This document shows positions 8,535 through 15,853 of a stretch of 64,000 nucleotides of DNA, piece by piece. Made by a program: the position numbers and the translations under genes. The notes beneath the pieces are model-generated. The model had not been told where the DNA came from, made no database searches, and saw nothing but the letters and a program-made list of their open reading frames with translations. Every line of letters starts with the position of its first letter. Positions within the stretch are counted from its first letter, which is position 1. This stretch comes from Massilia phyllostachyos (lineage in GTDB: Bacteria; Pseudomonadota; Gammaproteobacteria; Burkholderiales; Burkholderiaceae_D), in contig NZ_JAJNOC010000012.1 of the NCBI RefSeq assembly GCF_021044825.1, positions 1-64,000 of the forward strand, read 5' to 3'.

Positions 8535-8652
8535 CAGGCAGGCCCGGGCCTGTCTGACGACCCGCCACGGTGTTGGCGGGAAGGCGGCAGCGGCCGCATC
8601 CGGGCAACCCCACTCCCGTGGGGAAGGCAGTGAAGGACGGCGGTCGCCGTCC
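8535..8652 (+). promoter_or_regulatory. Four-hairpin leader upstream of dksA
   Basis: Four inverted repeats follow each other in about 118 bases. The first is 8535-8545/8546-8556 (11 bp, one G-T). The second is CCCGCCA 8561-8567 with TGGCGGG 8574-8580. The third is CCCCAC 8608-8613 with GTGGGG 8618-8623. The fourth is GGACGGCG 8635-8642 with CGCCGTCC 8645-8652. None is followed by a T-run, so they do not look like ordinary terminators. The region could be a structured 5' leader of dksA, a processed 3' end of the GTPase message, or a small RNA. Confidence 0.45.
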
Positions 8653-8737
8653 GGGCAGCAGCTCTCGCACTCGTTGCAAAGGTGTTATTGCTGAGTTAGC
8701 TGCTAAAATGAAAAACCTCTGTCGTATCGAAGGCATC

Positions 8738-9190
8738 ATGACTAAAACAACGAAACCGAATACCGCCGCGCAGCTCGAAGAACGCCTTCTGACGGAAGAA
8801 GAAATTCGGGCGATGAGCGACGACGACTACATGAATCCGGCCCAGCTGGCATTCTTCCGCAACCGCCTGCAGGAACTGGAAAAGGAACTGCTGAAGAACG
8901 CCGGTGAAACCACCGAGCACTTGCGCGAAACCGTGCTGGTGCCGGATCCGGCCGACCGTGCGACCATCGAAGAAGAACACGCGCTGGAACTGCGCACCCG
9001 CGACCGCGAGCGCAAGCTGCTCAAGAAAGTCCAGCAGTCGATCGCCGCCATCGACGCCAACGAATACGGCTACTGCGACGAGACCGGCGAGCCGATCGGC
9101 GTGCCGCGCCTGATCGCGCGCCCGACCGCGACCCTGTCGCTGGAAGCGCAGCAGCGCCGCGAACTGAAGCAGAAGCTGTACGGCGACTGA
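8738..9190 (+). CDS. dksA: RNA polymerase-binding factor DksA, one-cysteine type
   Basis: A 150-residue partner of ppGpp that enters the RNA polymerase secondary channel and tunes rRNA and amino-acid promoters. The coiled coil spans about residues 30-105, with acidic tip residues in LVPDPADRATIEEE. The C-terminal globular motif is YGYCDETGEPIGVPRL...RPTATLSLEAQQRRE. Three of the four zinc-finger cysteines of E. coli DksA are replaced (CxxT and SLEA), so this form should not bind structural zinc. GAAGG lies just before ATG 8738; an in-frame ATG at 8708 is possible but lacks a ribosome site. A strong terminator follows. Confidence 0.92.
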   Translation: MTKTTKPNTAAQLEERLLTEEEIRAMSDDDYMNPAQLAFFRNRLQELEKELLKNAGETTEHLRETVLVPDPADRATIEEEHALELRTRDRERKLLKKVQQSIAAIDANEYGYCDETGEPIGVPRLIARPTATLSLEAQQRRELKQKLYGD

Positions 9191-9216
9191 TCGGGTCAGT
9201 CGGCCCCGGCAGGAAA

Positions 9217-9247
9217 GGCATGCGCCGCAAGACGCATGCCTTTTTTG
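9217..9247 (+). terminator. Rho-independent terminator of dksA
   Basis: Stem GGCATGCG (9217-9224) with CGCATGCC (9233-9240), eight-base loop, followed by TTTTTTGTTT. A related palindrome GGCATGC/GCATGCC lies at 9331-9351 without a T-run. Confidence 0.9.
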
Positions 9248-9444
9248 TTTCCCCTTAGCTTTTTCTTAAAGTACGTGTTTCCACATAAAGAACGGGCCTG
9301 CCTTTTTGTTTCCCATCGGATACACTGGAGGGCATGCGCGCGGTGCATGCCTACGCACGGCCAAGGCGTGCGCGCAGGACGCGTCCGGCGCAGCCATGCT
9401 ACCGTTCTGCACGTTGCGGACTCCTTCATCCACTATTTCCGACC

Positions 9445-10719
9445 ATGGGGCTGTTCTCCTTTTTGAAGAGAAAGAGCGATGCGCCGGCCGACGACGTCCT
9501 CGTCGTGCCGGACACGCGCCTGCGCGCCGGCGAGCCCTCGCGCCTCGACAGCGAGGCCGAGCGCGAACGCCAGCGCGCGATCGCGCGCGCCACCGCCGCC
9601 AAGATCGACGAGATCGAACTGGCCATGGCGTCCGACATCTTCGACGACGAACCGGCCTGGGGCAGCGCGCGCCGACCCGCCGCCGCCAACGCCCCCGTCA
9701 TGAACCCGCTCGACGCCGAGGAGCCGCTCGAGGCGCCGGTGCCACCCGCCAGCGCACCGGCGGTCGAGGAAAGCGCCATCCTCTACGCCAATGGCCAGGC
9801 GGCGGCCGCCGAAAGCCTGCTGCGCGACAGCCTGGCGGACTTCGGCCGCGCCGAGCGCCTGCCCTGGTGGATGCTGTTCGACCTCTACCAGGCCACCGGC
9901 CGCGAAACCGATTTCGACAGCCTCGCGATCGACTACGCCAGCCACTTCGAAACCTCGCCGCCGGCCTGGCAGCCGCTGCTCATGCCGACCGCGGCCCCGG
10001 CGCCGGTCGCCGCCGTCGCCGCCAGCGAAGCCTTCGGCGCCGTGCTCGACAGCGCAGCCGGGGCGCGCCTGCAGCGCCTGCTGGCCTCGCCGGCCCCGCT
10101 GGTGCGCATCGACCTCGGCGCGCTGCGCAGCGCCACGCCGGAAGGCTGCGCGGCGCTGCTGTCCGCCCTGCAGGCCTTGCGCAAGGAAGGGCGCGAGCTG
10201 GTGCTGGCCGGCGCCGACACCCTGCTCGGCGTGCTGCGTCCCATGCTGGCGGTGGGCGACCGCGGCGCCGGCGAAGCGCCCTGGCTGCTGCTGCTCGAAC
10301 TGCTGCTGCTGTCGAACCGCGAAAAGGATTTCGAGGAGTCGGCGATGGATTACTGCGTCACCTTCGAAGTCTCGCCGCCCTCTTTCGAGACGCCAAAAAG
10401 GGTCAGCACCGCGGCGCCGGCCCCGGCATCGCGCGCCGGCGGCGACCGCTTCCTGCTGCCGCCGGTGGCGGGCGGGGCCAACGACCCGCTGCTGGACGCG
10501 GTCGACGCCTATGCCGAGGGACGCGAGCTGCTGGTGCTCGATTGTTCGCGCCTGGCGCGCATGGACTTTGCCTGCGCCACCGCCCTGCAGTCGCGCCTGA
10601 GCGCCCACGTGGAGGCGGGCCGCGCGGTCGAATTGCGCGAGCTGAACCATCTGGTCGCGGCGCTGCTGCGCCTGCTCGGTTACGGCGACGGCATCCGGCT
10701 GTATCCGCACCGTTACTGA
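9445..10719 (+). CDS. STAS-domain-like hypothetical protein
   Basis: A 424-residue cytoplasmic protein starting MGLFSFLKRKSD at ATG 9445. The first ~110 residues are charged and Ala/Pro-rich (low complexity). Two copies of a 'LPWWMLFDLYQATGRETDFDSLAIDYASHFETSPP'-like helical motif can be seen, the second as 'LLLLELLLLSNREKDFEESAMDYCVTFEVSPP'. Each sits beside a STAS-like fold: LVRIDLGALRSATPEGCAALLSAL and LLVLDCSRLARMDFACATALQ. This looks like an internal duplication of a helix pair plus STAS module. STAS domains bind nucleotides or partner proteins in regulatory systems, but no partner is encoded nearby. It sits between dksA and hslV, as in related betaproteobacteria (inferred). Confidence 0.7.
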   Translation: MGLFSFLKRKSDAPADDVLVVPDTRLRAGEPSRLDSEAERERQRAIARATAAKIDEIELAMASDIFDDEPAWGSARRPAAANAPVMNPLDAEEPLEAPVPPASAPAVEESAILYANGQAAAAESLLRDSLADFGRAERLPWWMLFDLYQATGRETDFDSLAIDYASHFETSPPAWQPLLMPTAAPAPVAAVAASEAFGAVLDSAAGARLQRLLASPAPLVRIDLGALRSATPEGCAALLSALQALRKEGRELVLAGADTLLGVLRPMLAVGDRGAGEAPWLLLLELLLLSNREKDFEESAMDYCVTFEVSPPSFETPKRVSTAAPAPASRAGGDRFLLPPVAGGANDPLLDAVDAYAEGRELLVLDCSRLARMDFACATALQSRLSAHVEAGRAVELRELNHLVAALLRLLGYGDGIRLYPHRY

Positions 10720-10767
10720 CCGATCGCCGCGGCCGTTTTTGCAAACGGCAATTAAGCTTCAGCTCAT

Positions 10768-10795
10768 CTTGCAATTACGAGCACGCGCCCCATCT
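10768..10795 (+). promoter_or_regulatory. Sigma-32 (heat-shock) promoter for hslVU
   Basis: CTTGCAA (10768-10774) and CCCCATCT (10788-10795) are 13 bases apart, close to the RpoH consensus CTTGAAA / CCCCATNT. The site ends 30 bases before the hslV start. Confidence 0.8.
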
Positions 10796-10825
10796 GCGGG
10801 TGGCTAGACAACCACGAGGCTTAAT

Positions 10826-11362
10826 ATGGAACAATTTCACGGCACCACCATCGTCAGCGTAAGACGCGGCGCGCAAGTCGCGCTGGGCGGCGATGGCCAG
10901 GTCACGCTGGGCAACGTCGTCATGAAGGGCTCGGCGCGCAAGGTGCGTAAACTCTACCAGGGCAAGGTCCTGTGCGGATTCGCCGGCGCCACCGCTGACG
11001 CCTTCACCCTGCTCGACCGCTTCGAAGCCAAGCTGGAAAAACACCAGGGCAATCTGATGCGCGCCTCGGTCGAACTGGCCAAGGACTGGCGCACCGACCG
11101 CATGCTGAGCAAGCTGGAAGCCATGCTGCTGGTCGCGGACCGCGAATCGACCCTGATCATCACCGGTAACGGTGACGTGCTCGAGCCGACCGACGGTCTC
11201 GGCGCCATCGGCTCGGGCGGCGTGTACGCCCAGTCAGCCGCCAAGGCGCTGTACGAGAACACCGACATGTCACCCGCCGAGGTCGTGAAAAAGGCACTGA
11301 CCATCGCGGGTGAGCTGTGCATCTACACCAACCTGAACCACATCATCGAGACCCTGGAATGA
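10826..11362 (+). CDS. hslV: ATP-dependent protease subunit HslV (ClpQ)
   Basis: A 178-residue N-terminal-nucleophile peptidase, the bacterial proteasome-like chamber that degrades misfolded proteins with HslU. The short propeptide MEQFHG precedes the active-site Thr in TTIVSVRR, followed by GDGQVTLGN and VRKLYQGKVLCGFAGATADAFTL. Length and motifs are canonical. The downstream hslU start overlaps its stop (ATGA at 11359-11362). The upstream sigma-32 promoter points to heat-shock control. GAGG precedes ATG 10826. Confidence 0.97.
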   Translation: MEQFHGTTIVSVRRGAQVALGGDGQVTLGNVVMKGSARKVRKLYQGKVLCGFAGATADAFTLLDRFEAKLEKHQGNLMRASVELAKDWRTDRMLSKLEAMLLVADRESTLIITGNGDVLEPTDGLGAIGSGGVYAQSAAKALYENTDMSPAEVVKKALTIAGELCIYTNLNHIIETLE

Positions 11363-12711
11363 ACGCGTCCCCCATCATGAACATGACCCCGCCCGAGATC
11401 GTCTCGGAGCTGGACAAGCACGTGGTCGGCCAGGGCAAGGCCAAGCGCGCGGTCGCGATCGCGCTGCGCAACCGCTGGCGCCGCCAGCAGGTCGCCGAAC
11501 CGCTGCGCCACGAGATCACCCCGAAGAACATCCTCATGATCGGCCCGACCGGCGTCGGCAAGACCGAGATCGCGCGCCGCCTGGCCAAGCTGGCCGACGC
11601 GCCCTTCATCAAGATCGAAGCGACCAAGTTCACCGAGGTCGGCTACGTCGGCCGCGACGTCGACACCATCATCCGCGACCTGATCGACATCGGCGTCAAG
11701 CAGACCCGCCTGAGCGAGCAGAAGAAGGTGCGCCAGCGCGCCGAGGATGCGGCCGAAGACCGCGTGATCGACATCCTGGTGCCGCCGGCGCGCGACTTCG
11801 GCTTCAACACCAGCGGCGCCGACAGCAAGGACGGGGACGCCACCCGCCAGACCTTCCGCAAGCGCCTGCGCGAAGGCTCGCTCGACGACCGCGAGATCGA
11901 GATCGACGTGGCCGAGCAGGCACCGCAAATGGAAATCATGGCGCCGCCGGGCATGGAAGAAATGACCGAGCAGATCAAGTCGATGTTCGCCGGCGTCGGC
12001 AATGCGCGCAAGAAGCCGCGCAAGATGAAGATCAAGGAAGCGATGAAGCTGCTGGTGGACGAAGAGGCTGCCAAGCTCGTCAACGAGGATGAGCTGAAGC
12101 AGAAGGCGATCGCCAACGTCGAGCAGAACGGCATCGTGTTCCTGGACGAGATCGACAAGATCGCCACCCGTTCCGAACACGGCGGCGCCGACGTCTCGCG
12201 CGCCGGCGTGCAGCGCGACCTGCTGCCGCTGGTCGAGGGGACCACGGTGAACACCAAGTACGGCATGATCAAGACCGACCACATCCTGTTCATCGCCTCG
12301 GGCGCGTTCCACTTATCCAAACCTTCGGACCTGATTCCGGAACTGCAGGGCCGCTTCCCGATCCGCGTCGAACTCGAATCGCTGTCGATCGAGGACTTCA
12401 AGAGCATCCTGACCTCGACCGACGCCAGCCTCACCAAGCAGTACGAGGCCCTGCTCTCGACCGAGGGCGTGAAGGTCGACTTCACGGATGAGGGCATCCA
12501 TCGCCTGGCCGAGATCGCCTTCTCGGTCAACGAGCGCACCGAGAATATCGGCGCGCGCCGCTTGTACACGGTGATGGAAAAGCTGCTCGAGGAAATCTCG
12601 TTCACGGCCGGCGCCGCGGGCGAGCAGGTGGTGACCATCGACGCGGCCTACGTCAACGGGCGGCTGGATGCGCTGTCGGTCAACGAGGACTTGTCCAGGT
12701 ACGTGCTGTAA
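11359..12711 (+). CDS. hslU: HslU (ClpY) AAA+ unfoldase
   Basis: A 450-residue ATPase that unfolds substrates and feeds them to HslV. It begins MNASPIMNMTPPEIVSELDK, with Walker A GPTGVGKTE, pore loop GYVGRDVD (the conserved GYVG), Walker B VFLDEIDK, the intermediate I-domain at about residues 110-240, and sensor-2 region in ENIGARRLYTVMEKLLEEISF. The C-terminus ends LSRYVL, the tail that inserts into HslV. The start is the ATG overlapping the hslV stop; the alternative internal Met (MNMTPP) is six residues in. No truncation. Confidence 0.97.
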   Translation: MNASPIMNMTPPEIVSELDKHVVGQGKAKRAVAIALRNRWRRQQVAEPLRHEITPKNILMIGPTGVGKTEIARRLAKLADAPFIKIEATKFTEVGYVGRDVDTIIRDLIDIGVKQTRLSEQKKVRQRAEDAAEDRVIDILVPPARDFGFNTSGADSKDGDATRQTFRKRLREGSLDDREIEIDVAEQAPQMEIMAPPGMEEMTEQIKSMFAGVGNARKKPRKMKIKEAMKLLVDEEAAKLVNEDELKQKAIANVEQNGIVFLDEIDKIATRSEHGGADVSRAGVQRDLLPLVEGTTVNTKYGMIKTDHILFIASGAFHLSKPSDLIPELQGRFPIRVELESLSIEDFKSILTSTDASLTKQYEALLSTEGVKVDFTDEGIHRLAEIAFSVNERTENIGARRLYTVMEKLLEEISFTAGAAGEQVVTIDAAYVNGRLDALSVNEDLSRYVL

Positions 12712-12731
12712 TTTTTCAAAGGGAGAAGCGC

Positions 12732-12932
12732 ATGGCGAACAAGGCACTGGCGACGCGGCAGAAGATGCGGCTGCGCGTGGAGCCGTCCCAGCAATTCGGC
12801 AAGCCGCGCAACCCGATCGCGGCGCTGGCCAAGGCCCGGTCCGCCGGGCCCCACGCCAAGCCGCTCTCGAGCGAGCGGCAGGAGGCCAAGCGCATGCTGA
12901 AGAAGGCGAAGCTGGTCGCGGACGACGAGTAA
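12732..12932 (+). CDS. Small basic hypothetical protein (66 aa)
   Basis: MANKALATRQKMRLRVEPSQ..., ending KKAKLVADDE. The protein is rich in Lys/Arg with an acidic tail, and has no signal or membrane segment. A strong ribosome site (GGGAGA) lies eight bases before ATG 12732. It follows hslU by 20 bases, so it is probably on the heat-shock transcript, and it precedes a terminator. I do not recognise a family. Small basic proteins of this kind often bind nucleic acid, but nothing specific is seen here. Confidence 0.6.
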   Translation: MANKALATRQKMRLRVEPSQQFGKPRNPIAALAKARSAGPHAKPLSSERQEAKRMLKKAKLVADDE

Positions 12933-12959
12933 GCCGGCGTTTTTCCTGAAGATCCCCTT

Positions 12960-12990
12960 GGCGGGCCGCGTGAGCGTGTCCGCCTTTTTT
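12960..12990 (+). terminator. Terminator after hslVU and the small protein
   Basis: GGCGG (12960-12964) pairs with CCGCC (12980-12984), with an inner imperfect CGCG/CGTG stem, followed by six T. Confidence 0.7.
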
Positions 12991-13048
12991 ATTGCTCAGC
13001 GCACCGTTCACAGGTACAGTCAGTCGAGATTACCAACACAGGAAAACC

Positions 13049-13783
13049 ATGAGCTCCCCCGAACAGGTCCTCGACGTCCTGCGCGCCGAATTGCGCGCCA
13101 CCGGCATCACCTACAAGGGCCTGGCCGAGCGCATCGGGGTGAGCGAATCGAGCGTCAAGCGCATGTTCGGGCAGAAGGACATGGCGCTGTCGCGCCTGGC
13201 GCAGATCTGCCAGGCGACCGGCATCGCGATGGAAGACGTGCTGCGCCGCGCCGCCGATGCGCGGCCCCAGGCCGACGCCCTCACCCTGCCGCAGGAAACC
13301 TCGCTGGTGGCCAATCCGCGCCTGTTGCTGATGGCGATCTGCTGCCTCGGGCACTGGTCGCTGGAAGGGGTGATCGAGACCTATCGCCTGACCGAAGCCG
13401 AATGCATCACCCTGCTGGCCGAGCTCGACCGCCTGGGCCTGATCGAACTCAAACCCCTGAACCGCTACAGCCTGCGCGTCTCGAACGCCTTCCGCTGGCT
13501 GCCGGACGGGCCGGTGCAGCGTTTCTTCCGCGAGCACGTGGTGGCCGATTATTTCGCGGGCGGCTTCAACCGGCCCGGCGACGCCCTGATGTGCCTGCCC
13601 GCGCGCCTGTCCGGCGCCAGCGCCCAGGAGCTGGGCCAGAAGATCGAGCAGCTGGCCGGCGAGCTGGCCCGCCTGCACCGCAACGACCGCCGCCTGCCGC
13701 CCGACGAACGTGACGGCTATACCTTGCTGCTGGGTTTCCGCTCCTGGGAATTCTCGGCTTTCACGGCCTTGCGGCGAGGCTAG
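13049..13783 (+). CDS. XRE-family transcriptional regulator
   Basis: A 244-residue protein. The N-terminal helix-turn-helix spans about residues 5-60 (LRATGITYKGLAERIGVSESSVKRMFGQKDMALSRLAQIC), the Cro/C1 type. Residues 75-235 form an all-helical-rich C-terminal domain (LLLMAICCLGHWSLEGVIETYRLTEAECITLLAELDRLGLIELKP), which looks like a winged-helix-like segment followed by an effector or dimer domain. ATG 13049 was chosen because AGGA lies seven bases upstream. The gene stands alone between terminators and ends overlapping the convergent SDR gene by four bases. Target genes cannot be told. Confidence 0.85.
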   Translation: MSSPEQVLDVLRAELRATGITYKGLAERIGVSESSVKRMFGQKDMALSRLAQICQATGIAMEDVLRRAADARPQADALTLPQETSLVANPRLLLMAICCLGHWSLEGVIETYRLTEAECITLLAELDRLGLIELKPLNRYSLRVSNAFRWLPDGPVQRFFREHVVADYFAGGFNRPGDALMCLPARLSGASAQELGQKIEQLAGELARLHRNDRRLPPDERDGYTLLLGFRSWEFSAFTALRRG

Positions 13784-14535
13784 CCGTTGATCTGCTCGAA
13801 CAGTTCGCGGTAAGCGGCCTGTCCGCCCTCTGCGATGAAGCGCTGGCGGTGAACGCGCTGCACCAGCACCTCCTTCGCATCCGGCTGCGCCTCCAGGATG
13901 TGCATCACCTCGTCGATGAACTCGGCCAGCGGCATGGCGCGCGGGTCCACCGCCTGCTGCGCGCTCATCAGTTCCGTCTGCACATAGGGCGGTGCGATTT
14001 CGACGACGTCGACACCCGTGCCCTGCAGCTGGTGGCGCAGGGATTCGCTGAACGAATGGATGGCGGCCTTGGTGGCGCTGTAGGTCGGGGTGTCGGCCCG
14101 CGGCAGGAAGGCGAGGCCGGACGAGACGTTGACGACGGTCGAGCAGGCCTGGCGGCGCAGCAGGGGCAGCAGGCCGGCGGTGAGCAAGATCGGGGCGAGC
14201 AGATTGGTGGCGATGGTCGCCTGTGCGACCGCGGTGTCGGGTGCCTGCGCGCTCCAGTCTTCCGCCCCCATGATGCCGGCATTGTTGATCAGGACATCGA
14301 GCTTCGGAAAATCATTGGCGAGCTGTTGCGTGAAGCGGTCGATGTCCTGGGCGCTCGTGACGTCCAGCACCGCCGTGGCGATACCCGGATTGGCCCTGGC
14401 GACCTCGTCGAGGGCGGCCTGGCGGCGGCCAGCGACGATGACCTGGTTTCCGCGCCGTTGGAAAGCCTCGGCCAGGGCGCGGCCGATGCCCGAACCGCCG
14501 CCCGTGATGAGCATGGTCTGTCCGCTGGTGCGCAT
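13780..14535 (-). CDS. Short-chain dehydrogenase/reductase
   Basis: A 251-residue classical SDR oxidoreductase. The nucleotide-binding motif is TGGGSGIG, followed by NNAGIMG. The catalytic Ser lies in NVSSGLAFLP, and YSATK carries the Tyr-Lys pair. Asn in the ATNLLAPILL region completes the tetrad. An R after the second strand (VIVAGRRQAALDE) suggests NADP(H). It resembles DltE/YciK-type SDRs with a C-terminal 'LAEFIDEVMHILEAQPDAKEVLV' tail. ATG at 14533-14535 has AGGAG eight bases upstream. It is divergent from an HxlR regulator that probably controls it; the substrate is likely an aldehyde or quinone stress product, by inference only. Confidence 0.88.
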   Translation of the reverse strand: MRTSGQTMLITGGGSGIGRALAEAFQRRGNQVIVAGRRQAALDEVARANPGIATAVLDVTSAQDIDRFTQQLANDFPKLDVLINNAGIMGAEDWSAQAPDTAVAQATIATNLLAPILLTAGLLPLLRRQACSTVVNVSSGLAFLPRADTPTYSATKAAIHSFSESLRHQLQGTGVDVVEIAPPYVQTELMSAQQAVDPRAMPLAEFIDEVMHILEAQPDAKEVLVQRVHRQRFIAEGGQAAYRELFEQING

Positions 14536-14579
14536 GTTTTCTCCTGAAGTGATTGGGAACCGTGCTAGCCTAGCGTCAG

Positions 14580-14614
14580 TACTCTCAAACGGGAAGTAGG
14601 CACTTTTTTGTGCC
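14580..14614. promoter_or_regulatory. Probable HxlR operator between the SDR and HxlR genes
   Basis: An imperfect palindrome TACTCTC (14580-14586) / GGAAGTA (14592-14598), 5 of 7 matched, lies midway between the divergent starts. It adjoins a hairpin GGCAC-T6-GTGCC (14599-14614). HxlR dimers bind palindromes of this size in such divergent spacers. Confidence 0.4.
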
Positions 14615-14644
14615 GTACGCACCAATCGGTAAGGAATGGATGGA

Positions 14645-15058
14645 ATGGCGAACAAGGAGGGAAAACGAACCGTGGTATTCGAGCCGGTTCAGGAAGGCGG
14701 CGCGGTGAAGAAGCCCGATCCTGAACTGGATGGCCTGGTGCTGGACATGCTCGACCGTGTCGCGGACAAGTGGACGATGTGCGTGCTGGAAGTGCTGCAC
14801 CAGCACGGCGTGCTGCGTTTTACGCGGGTCGGCGAACTGGTCGGCACGATCAGCCAGAGGATGCTGACGAAAACGCTGCGCCAGCTGGAAGCGGACGGCA
14901 TGGTGCTGCGCACCGTGTATCCGGAAGTGCCGCCGCGCGTGGAATATCAATTGACGGAGATGGGCAGCAGCCTGTGCGCGGCGTTCTGCAGCTTGTGGCT
15001 GTGGGCGGAGCAGCACGCGCCTGCGCTGCGTTCGCGGCGCGCACAGCGCGAGGGCTGA
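14645..15058 (+). CDS. HxlR-family transcriptional regulator
   Basis: A winged-helix regulator of 137 residues from ATG 14645. Signature segments are LDMLDRVADKWTMCVLEVLHQHGVLRF, FTRVGELVGTISQRMLTKTLRQLEADGMVLRTVYPEVPPRVEYQLTEMGSSL, and a C-terminal dimer helix. No CxxxC-type redox pair at the N-terminus is seen. HxlR proteins usually respond to aldehydes, quinones or oxidants and control an adjacent oxidoreductase, which fits the divergent SDR. AAGGA lies nine bases before 14645. An in-frame ATG at 14636 directly abuts that site and is less likely. Confidence 0.88.
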   Translation: MANKEGKRTVVFEPVQEGGAVKKPDPELDGLVLDMLDRVADKWTMCVLEVLHQHGVLRFTRVGELVGTISQRMLTKTLRQLEADGMVLRTVYPEVPPRVEYQLTEMGSSLCAAFCSLWLWAEQHAPALRSRRAQREG

Positions 15059-15075
15059 GGGCGTCCTGAAAGACG

Positions 15076-15099
15076 GAAGGCCGCATCGCTGCGGCCTTC
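15076..15099. terminator. Bidirectional hairpin between HxlR and gspC
   Basis: A perfect 10-bp stem GAAGGCCGCA/TGCGGCCTTC with a TCGC loop lies between convergent genes. T-runs are poor on both sides. Confidence 0.6.
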
Positions 15100-15108
15100 T
15101 GATCAAGC

Positions 15109-15825
15109 TTACTGCACCGGCGCCGGCTGGCCCGTGTTGACGTTGCGGGTCGGCGGCGGCATCTGCACCTGGTTCGGCGGCGGCGCCGGCTGGTCGGGCG
15201 GCGGTCCGGACTGGTCAAGCGCGCCCGGATCCATCTGCGGCTCGGGCACCGTCTGCGCCTGTCCCGGCACGCCCTGCAATGGAACTCCCTGGACCGGCAC
15301 GGCCTGCTGCATGCCGGGCGGGGCGGCCACCGCACCCGGCGCCGTCTGCGGTTCCACGCCGGGCGCCGGCTCGGCCGCCACCGGCTGCGGGATGTTCGGC
15401 GCCTGCGGCACGCCGCCGTTCTGCGACGGGCCGGTGTCGGGCGCCAGGTCGACCCGCTTCATCACGCCGCCCTCGGACAGCATCACATAGCGCGGATGCA
15501 CCTCGGCCACGGTCACGCCCGGCACGATCTCGCGGCCGATGCGCACCGCCTTGGGCGGCGAACCGTCGGCCACCAGGATCACGGCGCTGTTCGGGCCGGC
15601 CGCGACCACCCCGGTCAGCTGGTAGTTCGAGATCGCCACCGCCGCCGGCTGGCCGCCGAACAGGGTCGCGGCCGCGTCCATGCTGGGCTCGGCCTGCACC
15701 ACGACGGGCGCCGGCGCCAGCGGGCGCTGCTCGGGCCGGTACAGCTGCAGGAACCAGTAGGCGATCGAGGCCGCCAGCAGGACCAGGGCCAGCACGGTGA
15801 GGAGAAGGGGCAAGCGCTTGTTCAT
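15109..15825 (-). CDS. gspC: Type II secretion inner-membrane protein GspC
   Basis: A 238-residue protein. The N-terminal anchor is MNKRLPLLLTVLALVLLAASIAYWFLQL, followed by the homology-region strand set (AVAISNYQLTGVVAAGPNSAVILVADGSPPKAVRIGREI...VMKRVDL, about residues 60-135) that contacts the secretin N0 domain. The C-terminal ~100 residues are Pro/Gln/Gly-rich and hold no PDZ domain, unlike classical GspC/OutC. It is the last gene of the operon, 28 bases after gspF. It links the inner-membrane platform to GspD. Confidence 0.85.
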   Translation of the reverse strand: MNKRLPLLLTVLALVLLAASIAYWFLQLYRPEQRPLAPAPVVVQAEPSMDAAATLFGGQPAAVAISNYQLTGVVAAGPNSAVILVADGSPPKAVRIGREIVPGVTVAEVHPRYVMLSEGGVMKRVDLAPDTGPSQNGGVPQAPNIPQPVAAEPAPGVEPQTAPGAVAAPPGMQQAVPVQGVPLQGVPGQAQTVPEPQMDPGALDQSGPPPDQPAPPPNQVQMPPPTRNVNTGQPAPVQ

Positions 15826-15853
15826 GTTTTATTGTTTTCCGTTTTCTTGTCGC

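Noticed and set aside
10732..10749. GCCGTTT-TTGC-AAACGGC hairpin as terminator of the STAS-like gene
   Set aside because: The stem is good but there is no T-run after it; left out as uncertain.
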